Notes: a model not told the origin generated them from the letters alone. DNA of 64,000 nt from Membranipora membranacea (GCA_914767715.1 OU612074.1:18524062-18588061); one strand, 5' to 3'; counted from the first letter of the stretch, positions 13,351 to 26,500 are shown. Translations and numbers: made by a program.

Positions 13351-13721
13351 TGTGTTGGAGAGCTTGATGTGTTGTGAAGTAATAAGGTTTGTGCGTGTCA
13401 GATAAATCTAATCCGTTTCTCTAAGATAAATCTAAAACAAAACAAACAAACAGTGGTAAGAAAATACAATCTCATAGCAAGGAATTAAATAGAAGGCACT
13501 GCGTTTGATGCTATGCACGTAGACGAAGTTCTTCTAAGTAAAATTTTGCATATAGAAAATATTCAAACTTTTAAAGAGCAGAAGAATTAATCTTTGCAAT
13601 TCGAAAAGAAGACCTATTACCTGCTGAATCTTTGTATGGTAGTGATAGTAATGACTTTGATTCTTTCGATTGTTTCCTTTCTATCGTTTGGAGCATAATG
13701 TCTCTGATAGGACTGAAGGAT

Positions 13722-13729
13722 CTTATATA
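13722..13729 (-). promoter_or_regulatory. TATA box for the six-cysteine peptide gene
   Basis: The minus strand reads TATATAAG. A start about 25-30 bases downstream would give a 5'UTR exon ending near 13641 at a donor (CAGCAG then GTAATAGG). An acceptor follows upstream of the ATG exon, in the 13385-13440 region. Position and orientation fit the coding exons, but the transcription start is inferred. Confidence 0.5.
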
Positions 13730-14659
13730 CCTGCACAAAAACTGCTAACGTGACTAAACACTGTCAACAACTGTTACAGACAATGAATACAATGAACTTA
13801 TTAACATTGTTCCCAAACTATGGTTACAAAAAGTCTGCGCTCCTGTCAATCAGGAATTCCTCTATTCGTTTGGCTCATCAGTGAATCAACAGATCGGAGT
13901 CATGCACGGTGACTCCAATCCCTGTGATTAATTAGTGGCATGAAGCAACTGTATTATTTAACATAAATTAAAAACATAATTAATGTTAAAATCTATGAAA
14001 GGAGATTATTACCGCCACATATCACTCTTACAGATATGTACAGAGAAGAATGGTATAACAAACACATGGATACCAAAAGCAAAAAATATCATACCGTTCA
14101 TCTTTACACCAAGTCCTTGAGTATTGTCAAAATTCTGCCAAACCTACTTCCGCATTGAAGTACAGTATATTGAGCTGCTGTTGGCACCAGAATGTTTATG
14201 TAAATACTAAATAAACTTAAATGAGTAATCTAAAAAGTAATTACCATATCAATTATACCCACAACATTTACAAATAATTATTATGATAAAACCCACAGTG
14301 ATGGGTGTTTCATTTGTAAACGTGCAAAATAACCGGAGCAGGACATAAATAAACTCCATAGTATCATAGCCACCCACAGTATTAAATCTAGAAGTGGATA
14401 TAAATAGAAACAACTAACAAAACAAAACAACAATAGGAAGAATCCAGTACTCTGCTATTCAGATTATTCTGCCATTCTCTTGACAATCTACTACTGCCAA
14501 CAATCGCATCTTTCCTGGAGACCTCTTGCAGTCAAAATAGCCAATGACAATCACCATCCCCTGAACTCTTGTATTAAAAAAACATAAACAGAAAAACTGC
14601 TCGCAGAACAAAGATATATAAATACCGCCAATCCAAGTTTAAAACAACCAAGAGACTAA
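13730..14659. other. Intergenic, nothing recognised
   Basis: AT-rich sequence with many stops in all frames and no repeat structure or splice-supported exon that I could see. Confidence 0.5.
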
Positions 14660-14985
14660 GTCTATGTCGTCATCGCAGAGAGTGTTACCTCTCTAGAGTA
14701 CAGGTACAGAGACCCATGGTACTCAAGCCGCACCCTATACCCTTGCCCGCCGGAATTCCGGCTACTCTTATTATCAAAGAGGCAGAGGGGGTCTTTGTAC
14801 TGCATGTGGGGTGTGCAAACACACAGTGGACCTCCGATGTTTTAAGTCCCGTTCCGCAAGGACCTGGCTAGGATCATTGGCGCGTCAGTACCAAATCAAA
14901 AATGACCGTCGGTGCCGGGAAATTAACCTGGACCTCACAGATCACAAGTCAACACCCTTAACCATCAGACCACTCCTGACCACCA
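14660..14985 (-). mobile_element. tRNA-derived SINE, family A copy 1
   Basis: The minus-strand head at about 14977 reads GGTCTGATGGTTAAGGGTG (A-box-like) and then a B-box-like block (GTCCAGGTTAATTTCCCGG). The body matches, in reverse orientation, the element at 18528-18840 over its whole length, including AGGTCCACTGTGTG / AGGTCCACTATGTG and the GGCAGAGGGGG segment. Two full-length copies with a tRNA-like head support a SINE family. Confidence 0.65.
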
Positions 14986-15499
14986 AGAGACAAAAGACCT
15001 TTTTTTATTTCATTATTATTTTATAGGTGAACTTGCTCTCTATTCATCTGTTTAATTGCAACATCTATCAATTACGCTTCAGGATACAATTAATGCTTTG
15101 AAGTGATTGCGCTTTAGATTATAGCAATTAATTATCTTAATTGACAAAGGAGTTAGAGACAAAGGACTCCAAATAAGCTTATAGCTTGTTCATTGATCAT
15201 TGTTACCAAAAAAAAGAAATGGGATTACAAGGTGATTAAAATCTTCAATATTATGGTTCCTGCGTGTGTAGCTTTTGAAGTTAATAGTTTTTTTATTTCG
15301 ATAACTTAAAAATCCATCCTTATTATTAGATTAATCTTATTGAAATGCAGGCAAAAAAAGTGTCAGTAGGGACAAAGTTATGCATTCAGCAATAGGCCAG
15401 ATGTGTGCGATCCTAAAATCATTTCCAGGTCATGGTCCAGGTATGGTAGCCTAGGTTGTTATGTTGGTTAAGATTGCAAGGTATAGTCACTCACCACAT

Positions 15500-15712
15500 T
15501 CCGAAGAATGGGCAGAGAAATAGAGGGTGCCTTAGGGACTAGGCTGCAATGTGTACGGCTACGCCAATGTGCTCTCAGTTTGTAGGCAGGTCGGAGCACA
15601 CCTGGGGGGTCAAACAAGTCCTAGTAAGCAGTGGACTGCAGTGAGATTCAAACATTTGCATGCTGAAGCAAAGCGCTCTAACCCACTAAGCCACCTACTA
15701 TGATCATTATTA
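15500..15712 (-). mobile_element. Possible tRNA-derived SINE, different family
   Basis: The minus strand from about 15700 reads GGTGGCTTAGTGGGTTAGAG, followed by a B-box-like TTTGAATCTCACTGC. This is the spacing of a tRNA-like pol III promoter. A short (ATT)n run borders it at about 15703-15720. No second copy was found in the window. Confidence 0.4.
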
Positions 15713-18527
15713 TTATTATTACTCTGGAGAAGCCATCAAGAGGGACTTGATAATAAAACCCTCAGGTTTCTTAGTCACTGTTAGATTGTTTTATAATATA
15801 TATACTTTTTATTGGCATCAAAAGTCATCTCATTCGAAATGTTTTGCACTCAGTGCCAGAAAACAATTTTTTTTATAACAAAAAAAGAGAAACAGAAGGG
15901 AAATAATATCATCAATGATGTTGGTCAAGTCGATAATATATGGTTGAAAAGTAAAGTTTTGAATGAACTGAACTTCTCTTTAGATCATTCAAAAACTCTT
16001 TAAGAGAAGTTCAAACTCATTATTTATTTACGATTTATATTATTTAAGAAAAGTTCAAACTCATTTAAGAGAAGTTCTAGATCATTCAAACTCTTTAGAT
16101 CATTCAAGAAGTGTAATCAATCAAAATTTTCTTAACAATATCTGGTAGGAAGCATAGAGGTGGTGTGGGGTGTCTGACTCATGCAGTACAACCCCATGTG
16201 CCAGAAAATGGAATCCAGTGGTGAATAGTACTGCCTTTCACTCCACTTAACCTTGTGAGGGGAGGGGGTTCACAACACAATGCCTGTCATTGAAAGAAGC
16301 ACCTGGGCATTAGACATTTCAGATGTGATAACTTTTGATAGGGTTGAATGAAATAAATAACCACACGATAAACTGAATCAGGACATGCCGGTGAAAGGTG
16401 AACAATGATAAACAGAATCCCTTCATGTGCAACAATCATTTTCTCATTCAATTCATTATTTTATATTTATCTAAGGGTGTTTGAGGATAGCTAACACTTC
16501 TGCAGCTGTGATTCGGCTGCGTGGAGAAGGCAAACTTCACTGTTGAAAATTTGCATTATGTGGGGAGACTTTTACACCGGTTGTCAATTGTCTCAATAAG
16601 TGGCTATCCGAGAAGGTTTAGGTCAAACAGGTAATTGGTTGTCAGTCCTACGGCCACTAATCAGATGACTGATTTCATAGTGACACCTGAGAGAGATGAT
16701 TATTCATAGTGAGAGATATACACAATGAGAGCATAGCTCAGAATATCTTTTTTTTCAACACACATTTACAAGGCAGGTCAGAAACAAGGACAGCTTGGCC
16801 TTGTCACTCAGCCAGTGAAAATTTGGCTGATGTAATAACACTAGGCTAAATAGATGATTGGTTATAGTGGTATTGACATAATTTATTGGCTCGGGTTTAG
16901 CAAGAAGCACAAAATGTAATACAGGATACAGTAGAACCAATATAATATATTTATATAGCATTGTCTTGTTTTTGACCTGCAGTGCAATCCGTATCGTATC
17001 GTTCAATAGGAGAATGAAAGAAAATAGAGGCTGAATCCTTCGATTGATTTCGTCGGGCATGGGGCTCAATGAGCATTCTTTGCTTACAAAATAATAGAAA
17101 TTTAGGATTTATCACTAAACCAAAGGTTGTATGTGATGTTCTCAGTGAGTGGGAACTGGTGGGAACTGAGTTCCTGCAAAAAAAATATAGAGGGGGAACC
17201 TTTAGAACACAGTTCTCACTAGATTCTGTTCAGAAACAATGTCAAGTTGTCTCTTTTGATCATACTATTACAGATCCATATTTCTGCATAATTTGATCTA
17301 GAAATTCCAAAAAATTCTCAAAAAGATTTTCGACCAAGAGAGTAGAGTACCAACAAAGAAAAAAGCCCACTTAGACCACTGGTTGTATGTGATTACATTC
17401 TGTGGGGTTACACTCATGGTAATATGATCAAGAGAGTTGTTAGGAACGTTAGAAATGAGACATTATCCAAATTTAGCAGTGCTTTGTTAGTTGGGCTGAC
17501 CATCGCCCTAACCTTAAATAGGTGGTTGGTACATACAATCACAAACTAGTTTACCTATAGCCTTATCCTATAGGGTGGCCTATTATGAAAAGGCTATAAT
17601 ATTGATCCCATTAATCAAACAGAGGGCAACAACATCTTCTAACGGAAATTAATGTAATTAGAATTCATCTGGATAGTTTGATTTAGATGAATGAGTAGTT
17701 AAAATTTGTGTATGTGTTATACAAATTATCCAGGGCTGGGTGAGGCCTGAACATCCAAGTACCATAATATTATCATTCATGCATATTGTGACATGTTTTT
17801 GAACTTCCAAAATGGAATAACCACTTGTGGAAGCAAGACAGACTGGGCAAGACTGGGTTAAGAGAAGGACAGCTTTTTGAAAATTGAACATGACAAAGTG
17901 GTTTTACACACAGCCAGTAGGCCGGAGGTCTGTCGTCAAGACTCTGGGGGGCTTAGACTGTAAGCAAATTTCCATTTTACAAAGTTGCGCCTCATGACCT
18001 TACATGAAGTGATATAATATGACCCAATTTATCATTGAATCACTAGGCAAATTTGGCTAATTACTTTGCAACCTCAAATGTTATGGCAGCTCCCATCAGT
18101 TTAATCACCCTAGCTGTCAAACCAGTTTGAATATTGATAGTAAATAAGAGCTGATAAGGGCTAGATTGGCCATCACACCAAGAAGTTGTCTCCACAAGTT
18201 TTGTAGAGTGTTAGAGGCCCTTCCAGGGGCTGACAGATGAAATCATATGTTACATTCACTCGTAGCCTCACCTACGCCTGCCCCTCATGGTTATACATGC
18301 TGCCAGATAGGAACAAAAACAACGGATTAAATCATAGGGAACCTTGCACTGAAAATACTAAACCCTCAGACAAAGAACTGGACTGGAGTAGACATAGAGT
18401 AATCATATACTATATAGTATATAATAACTCTATGGGAGTAGAGCAGTCATTGAATATATTAATAAGATTAGGCACATGAGCAGCACAGCTTACATGGTCT
18501 AGTAGCAAGCTGCACTCCAATCAGTAG
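15713..18527. other. Intergenic, short local repeats, no gene recognised
   Basis: Between about 15970 and 16110 the motif TTTAAGAGAAGTTCAAACTC and AGATCATTCAAA recur several times. Open frames at 16755-17069 (-) and 17069-17296 (+) have no domain or splice support, and I leave them unannotated. Confidence 0.45.
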
Positions 18528-18840
18528 TCAGGAGTGGTCTAATGGTTGAGGGTACAGGCTTGTAATCTTTGAGGCCAAGGTTCATTTCCCGGCGCCGGAA
18601 GTCATTTCTGATTTGGTAAAGGCACACCATCCGTCCTAGCCAGGTCCAGGACTAAAAATACCGGAGGTCCACTATGTGTTTGCGCACCCCATGTGCAGTA
18701 AAAGAGCCCCCTCTGCCTCTTCGGAATAAAGAGTAGCCAGATTTACGGCGGGCTTGGGTATATGGAGCGTCATGGGCCAAAGTTCCTGTACTCAAGAGGG
18801 GATAACTCCCTCCGCTTCAAAGACGAAGTTACACTCCAGT
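18528..18840 (+). mobile_element. tRNA-derived SINE, family A copy 2
   Basis: The head GGAGTGGTCTAATGGTTGAG (A-box-like) is followed by a B-box-like GCCAAGGTTCATTTCCCGG. The body matches the inverted copy at 14660-14985. A run of 23 G residues (18849-18871) follows just beyond the 3' end. Confidence 0.65.
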
Positions 18841-18848
18841 CACATAAC

Positions 18849-18871
18849 GGGGGGGGGGGGGGGGGGGGGGG
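18849..18871. repeat. Poly-G homopolymer (G23)
   Basis: An uninterrupted run of 23 guanines directly follows SINE-A copy 2. Its length is likely to be unstable and prone to sequencing or assembly error. Confidence 0.9.
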
Positions 18872-20307
18872 CTGGTTTTATACCCCACCCTCCCTGGTCA
18901 CACCAACCCTACAATCCACATGCTTTAAACAATATAAAGACCCAAGGAGCTTTTTGCCTGGATGATTCCGAAACCTAGTGCTGAAGCTACCGAATTTGGC
19001 CAAAGCAAAATCCAACACAGCTGAGCAACATGGCCAGGCAAAATATCGTCAGAATTGTAATTAAATGAGACAGCTGCTGACTTTTCAGGGAGTTGGGATT
19101 TCAAATATATAATTCACTAAAATTTGACAGGGCATACAGGATACTATAACCTAGTGACGTTTTTAATTGGGAAAACATTTTCCTTTATGAACAGTTGCCG
19201 AGATTGCTCGCTTAGGTATTGTTTGCATCTCCAGAGAATAATGGGTGCTACTATCATTCTCCACTGTATAATGACTATTTGATACATTTTTCTCTTTCTT
19301 AAGAAAACAAACTATCAGCTTTCTCTCTCTTCTTTTAAGTTATTGCGGATCAATAATTTAATTTCTCATCTGTTTAAATTCTTGATGAAGATAAAGAGTT
19401 ATTTCTTACTCTATGGATGAAAATAAAATATCATAAATGTGTTTCTGGTCCTTTTCGTAATGTGGAATATAAGGGGAACCATATCATATCATAACACAGC
19501 CAAGTGATGATTTTATACTTTGTCTAAAGTTTGTTACAGCCGTAAAAAAGGGTGCATTGCATGTCATTTATTCAAATTCACTACATAACACCATCTTAAG
19601 ATACGCTATTTAAAATGTTTTGAGAATATTTTTTATAGAATTTATTAAAAGGGTTTACAGCATAAATTTGGAATAGAAAAAAGAATTTTACTTCTTAACA
19701 TTAACAGAAACTGATGAGTACCATACCATTGAAAAGATTTCATAAGGATTTTAACCTTGATGTAAGACGCCATCTATTCTTATTTTGAGCTGAACGAACC
19801 TTCATCTCAATAAGTGTAAACTAACAACATCTACAGTTTGCAATATGATTTGTTGTAAGTAAAAGAGAATAAAATTTCTTATAAAACCATGACTATGGCT
19901 ATTCACACAGTTGAATAATTACCACCATAATGAGCACCAACTTTAACGTTAGCTGTTGATCGTTTTATAATTTAGTTTTTTTATTCCTATCTCCATAAAA
20001 TTAATCTATATAATTTTGTTAAGTTACAGATATGATTCTGAAGGTCGTTCCGAAACAACCGCCGTCCCTTCAAACATGTGGACCACTGATGGGATTCTGA
20101 CTAACAAGACGAGAGAGATGCCTAATGCACAAATCCTTCTGAGGCTGATAAGACTACTGTGATCGCTCTGGATTTGAGTTAAACAACATGAAGACCTACC
20201 ACTTATTTAAGAATTCAAACTATGACAAATTAGTGATCAACATAGAAAAAAGATGTTAGAAAAATAAAAATGGTACGATTAAAGAAGAGAGAAGATAACT
20301 CTAGATT
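18872..20307. other. Intergenic, one weak exon-like stretch
   Basis: AT-rich, no confirmed gene. At 20030-20162 (+) an acceptor-like TTACAG opens onto 44 codons ending in TGA with a protein-like composition. No partner exon was found, so it is recorded only as a possibility. Confidence 0.4.
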
Positions 20308-23300
20308 TTAGAGATCAAAGTTGCGTAGTCTCTTGATGTGCACCGAGCTCTCCCCAGTCTTCTTCAGCTCATACTCCATCATCTGCTGCCAGAAGCCCTC
20401 ATTGGGGTTTATTATACCTCTGAGCAGCTTAATGTGAGCGTAGGCATCATACAGACTATAACCTTCCATTGTTATCAGGTAAATCATACACATCGTCGCT
20501 GATCTGGAAGAGAAGAACGAGTACAGTGAAATAATGAAGATCTGAGTGAACTAAAATTCTGTTAAAAATATTTCACGGGGAAACCAAATTTTGAATAGGC
20601 TGATAGGGATTGTAGATAGCAGGTTGGTGACCATGGAAAAGTGGTCAATACACCTGGTCTTTGAGCAGTACCTCCTGATCTCTTATCACGGAGTTACTAG
20701 GGGTATCAAAAACTGGATATTATATGGGATGTGGTAACTATAAATGGGTGTCAGCTTGAGAGTAGAAGCAGTCATTTTGCCAGTCCGATCATGGAACAAG
20801 TTTAATCCAATTGCCTGCATTCCTGTTGCTCCCTACCACTGATCACGTCACAGGCAAAGGCGTGATCAGTGGATCGGGAGCGACTCGGAATGCAGGCAAA
20901 TGGAGCAAGCTTGGTCTAGTCTGACCAGCATCGTAGTGATTTGGATTTGCGCGATCGGAAACATAAATGTAGCGATGGGGGATCATTGTCATTCAAAATC
21001 ACATTCACAGCCCCAACTGTACTTTTGACACAATTTCATCAATAACAAATGCCAACAGACCTACGTATTGCATAATATAGAGATCCTGGATGCCTCCAAG
21101 CAGGATATCACAGGCCTGTAATTCTAGGGGAGGCAGGGAGGCACTGCCTCCCCTAGAAAGCTAAATAGATTGGTCTAAAAACACTACAATTGATAATCTA
21201 TGTCAGAATCAGCTCTCTGGGTTTTCTCTTTACTAATTAATGCCTTGAATTGCTTAGGGAGGGACTAACAGCACCCTACCTGGTGACGCTTTGAACTCGA
21301 CTCAGACGTTTGCCTCCCCCACCATTTTTTCTCAACTACGGCCCTGAGCAGGTTATCATAACCACAAACATCCCTTTCATTGTTAATTAATTGTCTCTTA
21401 CCTTAATTATGAGCCAATGTTACATAAATAGCAAATGTTAACCATCCTGCTGGCATAACTAATAACATTTAAATGTAAATTTTATTGGCCTATTATCTAA
21501 TTGTTGTTTAGTATGGGGGAGGCCATCCATAATATGCCAATACAGTATCCTGTTTGGGCTGGGCACTGAAACCCTTTTTTTTCAGCGGATGCAATTTGTT
21601 CATGTTCCGCAGTATGAGTTTTTACGAGGCAGCTGTAAACAGTTACTCCTCAAATAATAATCTGCGTTCTAGAATAAATTTGAACATCTAAAATATTGAT
21701 CAAAAAGTTATTTGGATTTACCTTCCTCCCTCCTTTGGCTTTGATTTGTCTCTTTAAATTTGGGTCGAGTATGGCAATACACAAGCTTATACGAGCTTTG
21801 GTATTATATAAAAAAACTCAGTAACTTAATTTGCTTTTAAAAATTCAACAGATTTTTACTTTTTAGCGGTTTTTGGTCTGTGTCAAGCGAAAAAGTTACT
21901 AAGTTTATTGTTGATATTTAGACAGATTTCCAAGTATTTAAAAGTTGTCTTACCTGCTTACTCCACACTCACAGTAAACAACCACTCTGCCTCCTCTGTT
22001 CCTCACTTTGTTCACAAAATCAATGAAGTCTTGAAAATATCTGTCAACAAAGCAAACAGGACCAACCAAGTTAGTAACCATTGGAAGGTGCAGACTATGT
22101 CTTTTGTTCCTTCCTACATGATGAACTTAAATATTACAGGTTAAGACGCTATATCCTCATCCTAAGTATTGTAGCTGCCACTAACTATTTGTAGCATATA
22201 TCATGAACTATCTTGCAGTCCAAGGAATATTCAACTCCTTATTAGAAAACACTCACTTAAAGCATCCATGAGATAAAGCTTAAAGAAGAAGAAGAACCGC
22301 TCCAGCTAATATAGCTTCAAAATGAGCTCATTTGGGCAACTAAAACTGAAGTTACGACTTATCAAAGTATCAAGTAAAGTATCGACTTATCAAGTGAGGC
22401 CTCGCTGACGCTAGCGTGCGTAGGGGATATGATGTGATAGACATACATTTTGCGTATATGTCAACTATTAGAAACTTTGGACTCATGTAATCCAACATAG
22501 CTCATGTCAACATAGAGATTAATCCAAAGCAAAGAATTGCTGGAGATTGATGCAAATTTTAAGGTGGAAAAAAGTTGGTTTCACTCTAACGGTTTAATCT
22601 ATGAAAAATCTCAAATATTGGACGAACCCTGATGTGACCTCATGCATGGACTTTCCGATCCCACCAGAGAGATGCTGAGTGAAGTGAAGGTGACAATTTG
22701 GTTCAAAGTTGAAAGACGGCCCCTGGATTAAGCTGCCCAACTCAGAATATATGGATGATTGAAGTATCTCCAATCACCCTGTACGCTACATACCTGTGAA
22801 TCTTGACACTGGAGATATCACTGACAGCTATCCTCATCTTATCGATATCTAGCTCACTGAACTGTAGATGTGGTGTGATATTAACCTAAACACAAAAACA
22901 GACTAACGCGTTGAAGGTTAAGTTACACTGAGAGTTATATGCACACCAATAAAGAGAAGACAATTCTATTCTCATACAATCATGTTGGGATAGCGCCGTC
23001 GTGTCGGGCGTGGGTGGGTGACCCACCTGTGAAAGCCTGCCGAGGCTAGCCGTTGTTATTGTTATGGCATTGTCCCCAGATCATATAATACGATTGATTA
23101 AAGTTTCTGAAAAACACTGCCAAGACTTGCAAACAATACAGTAACATTGGTCCAGCAGCAGCGTTTCGGTGATGATTTTGGCAAATGAGTTGCATCAACA
23201 ATGAACTGCCTGCAGTTTAATCATGTGATAATTCTAAATACTGCAATTACCAACGACATTGTACTGTTATCAAGGAGTTAGACTCCTTGCTGTAATGTTG

Positions 23301-23503
23301 GTGCTAAAACGATATAATGTGGTTGCTTGATCGTTTGTTACCTCTGCGGTGATGTTGAGTCGTTTAAGTTTGCTTGTCTGCTGTACTGCTTTGTTACTGC
23401 ACAAGAATAGATAGTCTGTGACTCTGGCAAACTGGTGCCTCAGTTCATAGAAATACTGGTGACTTCCTACGGGCGTACTTCTAAGAGCCTTACACCCTGA
23501 CAT
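20308..23503 (-). CDS. Atypical dual-specificity protein phosphatase (DUSP14/18-like)
   Basis: Four exons: 23503-23342, 22885-22794, 22040-21954 and 20503-20308. All junctions are GT/AG with consistent phases (0,2,2), giving 178 residues, close to the usual size of small atypical DUSPs. Domain order: N-terminal strand region (FARVTDYLFLCS), VNITP, the general-acid loop (AVSD), and the catalytic P-loop YCECGVSRSAT, which fits C-X5-R and is split by the last intron after Arg. The C-terminal part (YSLYDAYAHIKLLRGIINPN then GFWQQ) matches the family's signature. These enzymes remove phosphate from Tyr and Ser/Thr, often on MAP kinases; the substrate here is unknown. The residue before the catalytic Cys is Tyr, not the usual His, and a second Cys lies two residues later. 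The ATG at 23503 begins the frame. A 5'UTR acceptor is visible at 23591-23592. Confidence 0.88.
20785..20930. repeat. Foldback MITE, family F1 copy 2 (DUSP intron 3)
   Basis: CCACTGATCACG pairs with CGTGATCAGTGG, and the flanking TTGCCTGCATTCC pairs with GGAATGCAGGCAA, around TCACAGGCAAAGG. The outer sequence (GGAGCAAGCTTGGTCTAG) matches the copies at 8725 and 54645. Confidence 0.6.
21111..21346. mobile_element. MITE with CAGGSCYGTA termini (DUSP intron 3)
   Basis: The left end (CAGGCCTGTAATTCTAGG) and the inverted right end (CAGGGCCGTAGTTGAG) form imperfect terminal inverted repeats, and a GGGGAGGCAG hairpin lies inside the left end. The 12 bases flanking each end are AGCAGGATATCA and AGCAGGTTATCA, one mismatch, consistent with a target duplication. 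The termini resemble hAT-type ends, but hAT elements normally duplicate 8 bp. Confidence 0.5.
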
Positions 23504-23590
23504 GATGGTTTCTCACTTCTGTTGCAGATTCCTGCACTCCACCGTTATGTCCTGACAACTGAGAATGCCAGAACGCATTCCAAATCTGAT

Positions 23591-26500
23591 CTAAAATATA
23601 AGCAGTGAGTTGAGTAAAGTTGGTCAAATACTGGACTTTTCTGCGTTAAACAAAAAATAGTAGATAACAGGCAAACAGTGATCTCAAAATTCTTCAAGCT
23701 AGTAGTAGCTGAAACTGATTGTGAAAAGATGCACCGTGGCCAAGGCTCTAACCATAATCCCTTCTAGATATGTTTGGCAGATTTAAATTCACAATTATAT
23801 AATTAACATAGAAATTCGGCAAACCAAAGAAATACGCTTACCAGAAACCACAGTTATCCAACTTTACAAAAGATCAGACAAAACATATATATACCCTATT
23901 CAAAGTGGGATAAGGTACAAGATATAGGATATTACATTTATACCGTATATACTGTGAAAACTGTATACAATGAACTCGAAAAGTAATCAAGAAAAGATAT
24001 AATGAGGGTTCACCTGTTGTACACTGAGCCAATGTCCTGGCAATGTCGAAATAATCTGCCCTCTGAGCTGAATGTGTGTGAGTTTTGTGAAGGAATTTAG
24101 ATCTTTACTCCATACTGCCAATTAGTTTGAAGGCATTTCAATACAATTATCATTTTCATTTTTATAACTACATTAGTTAAGCCCTTAGTAGCTTGCATAA
24201 CAAGCTGTAGTCTTCAATGTATTAGTAACGCATAGTGTGAAGTTTATTTGCTGCCTGGTCGGCAGCATTGTTATTTATTACGGGTGTACTACTCCTGCTT
24301 TATAACCTGGCTCATTAGACCTATTACATCATCATCAATTGGACCAGCTTTATTATAGTGAATCTATTTTGAGAAGCCACATTAATTGCGGCATTCCAAG
24401 ATATCAAGTACTTTGTAATGAAACCGGAATGCAGCTCAACTTAAATGAAAATCTATAAAAATCTGGAACTTATCAGAAAGCAGCCAACGTATGGGCAGTT
24501 ACTAGGTCTGTTCGTTATTGGCAGTTAATTATGAACCTGGGATTTTGGACTGAAGTCAGAATAAATTCAGTTCCGCGTAGGCCGATCATCTGTTCATTTG
24601 ATCAAGTTGGTGTTTTGCTGTCTATCAACGAGAGCAATGACCTAAATGTGTGGGAATGTTGCTTTGATATTTGAGTCAATGATTTCCCCTCCATCAAAAA
24701 GGTTTATCTCTCTAAATTCTTGCCTCAATCATGTATGTTTTCGTGATCACACTGAGTAGCACCTAGAACAAGTTAATCCCCTTTGCGAAACTGCTGCTGC
24801 GCCTCGATACCCAACTTTTACAATATCAGTTTGCCACCATAGAGAAAACAAACCTGTTCCAATTAGCAAAACCACATAATTTTTACGTTACAAAAGGCAG
24901 GTATTCACAAGTGTGACTCTGGAACCCAACAATGCTGATGTATGTGCTGTGTGCACAATAAATGCGAGAGTTGGTTAAACCAATGAACTAAACCATCGGG
25001 TTAACGATGTCTGTGTTCTGTGTTCGTAATATATATCTCTGTACTCCACCGACCTCACTACATTCAGAATGTGCAAACATAGTAGAGGAGTAAACGTCAG
25101 TCACCAAAATCATTGGGTATTTAACAAACCTTAATCGACTGAATATATTGTGTTTCAGCTAGCCTAATCTCAGCTGCTTGAGAAGGCTCATTCCAATGTT
25201 TAAATCAGGGTAGATAACACTTAACACATCAAATTTAGTATCTTTGGATATTCTAAATTTAGAATATTATTATCAATTATGTGAGCAGACAGCTTTGAAA
25301 TGATTTTGTGGGAGTTGTCTTCCCCCTGTTGAGTATTACTGGGTTCGCCGTAAATATTGCATAGCATAGCCTTGAAACCGCCTCAACTCAATAAATAAAT
25401 AAAGCAAGAAGAGGAGGAAAGGCGGGCAGGAGTTATGCTCCCACTACATAAGCCTAGATTCAAAAAGCATTGGACAATATTAACGAGGATAGTACCAACA
25501 CCCCGGTTCCAGGTTAGGAGACCGCGCTATATGGTAACAGCCCGCCAAATTGAAATTTTAAAACCAAATCAAACTTTTCCTTTAGTTTTCAATTTTCTTG
25601 CTGTTTGCTGACTAACTTTCAGAAAACTCCTAGTGAGAAGGGCCCCTAGGACTTTCATTACATGCCACTAGTTTCTCAACAAGATTTACTTTGCCACTGT
25701 CCAGTATGAGTATCATTTGGCATCAGGTGATTGATCCTGGACATTATTAGCAAGGGTATTACTATTAGATATTATACTATGACCCTTGTCATTAGTTAGC
25801 AAAGTAAAGGCATGTAAGTCGCATGGGCCGGGGTGAGCCACTCGTGACTCATGACCCAATCGTATCAAACAAAGTCAAAACATTAAAAACATATATATAT
25901 TGCCAGAGAGACCCAGGTTTTGGATTAGCCATGTATGTGGATCAGGATGGTGTGATGGCAAGGAATATCACTGATTTGTTAGTATTTCATGGTGGTGATC
26001 TAGGTCTCCTTCATTCTGCAGGTCTACTCCAAAACCTGAGATTTTGGGCTTGGCAATGCTCACCTGTGGTCTCCTTACTAATGTCAATTAGTAGCTGAGG
26101 TATTTTCTGTTGACGTCAATCAGTTGATAGGTGTTTAGATATAAAAAAATTGATAAGTGATAAGACTTGATCACATTTGGTGTTTGAAAAGTCTATATCC
26201 TATCCTATCTATAGATAGGTCTACCTAATGACTACCATAGGCCTTTTGCGGTTTGTGTGAATCCAGCCAGAGTTGACCAATTGACTTTGTACAAACTGCA
26301 AAAAACATCTCCTTATACTTCATCTACTTGTAAACCAAGGAGTGACCTGTGTTACTAACCCATTGTCACATCTGACCTGATGAACCATGAACTGTTATAT
26401 CTAAGAACTAAACCAGTTCATTGGTTTTATCTCTGAACTATCTCTCATCGCGTCTATCATTGACAAAAGAAGTATATCAATTGTATCGAGAGAAGTCTGG

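Noticed and set aside
16755-17069. 104-residue minus-strand frame with hydrophobic stretches.
   Set aside because: The AT-rich composition alone gives hydrophobic residues; no family resemblance or gene context.
20030-20162. Possible terminal exon (+): acceptor-like TTACAG, then 44 open codons and TGA.
   Set aside because: No partner exon, domain or poly(A) signal was found, and one short open stretch is weak evidence.
22981-23045. GTGGGTGGGTGACCCACCTG looks like the 3' part of a 5S rRNA gene.
   Set aside because: Only a short stretch fits and no upstream 5S promoter boxes are visible; it may be a 5S-related SINE fragment, but that is not supportable here.
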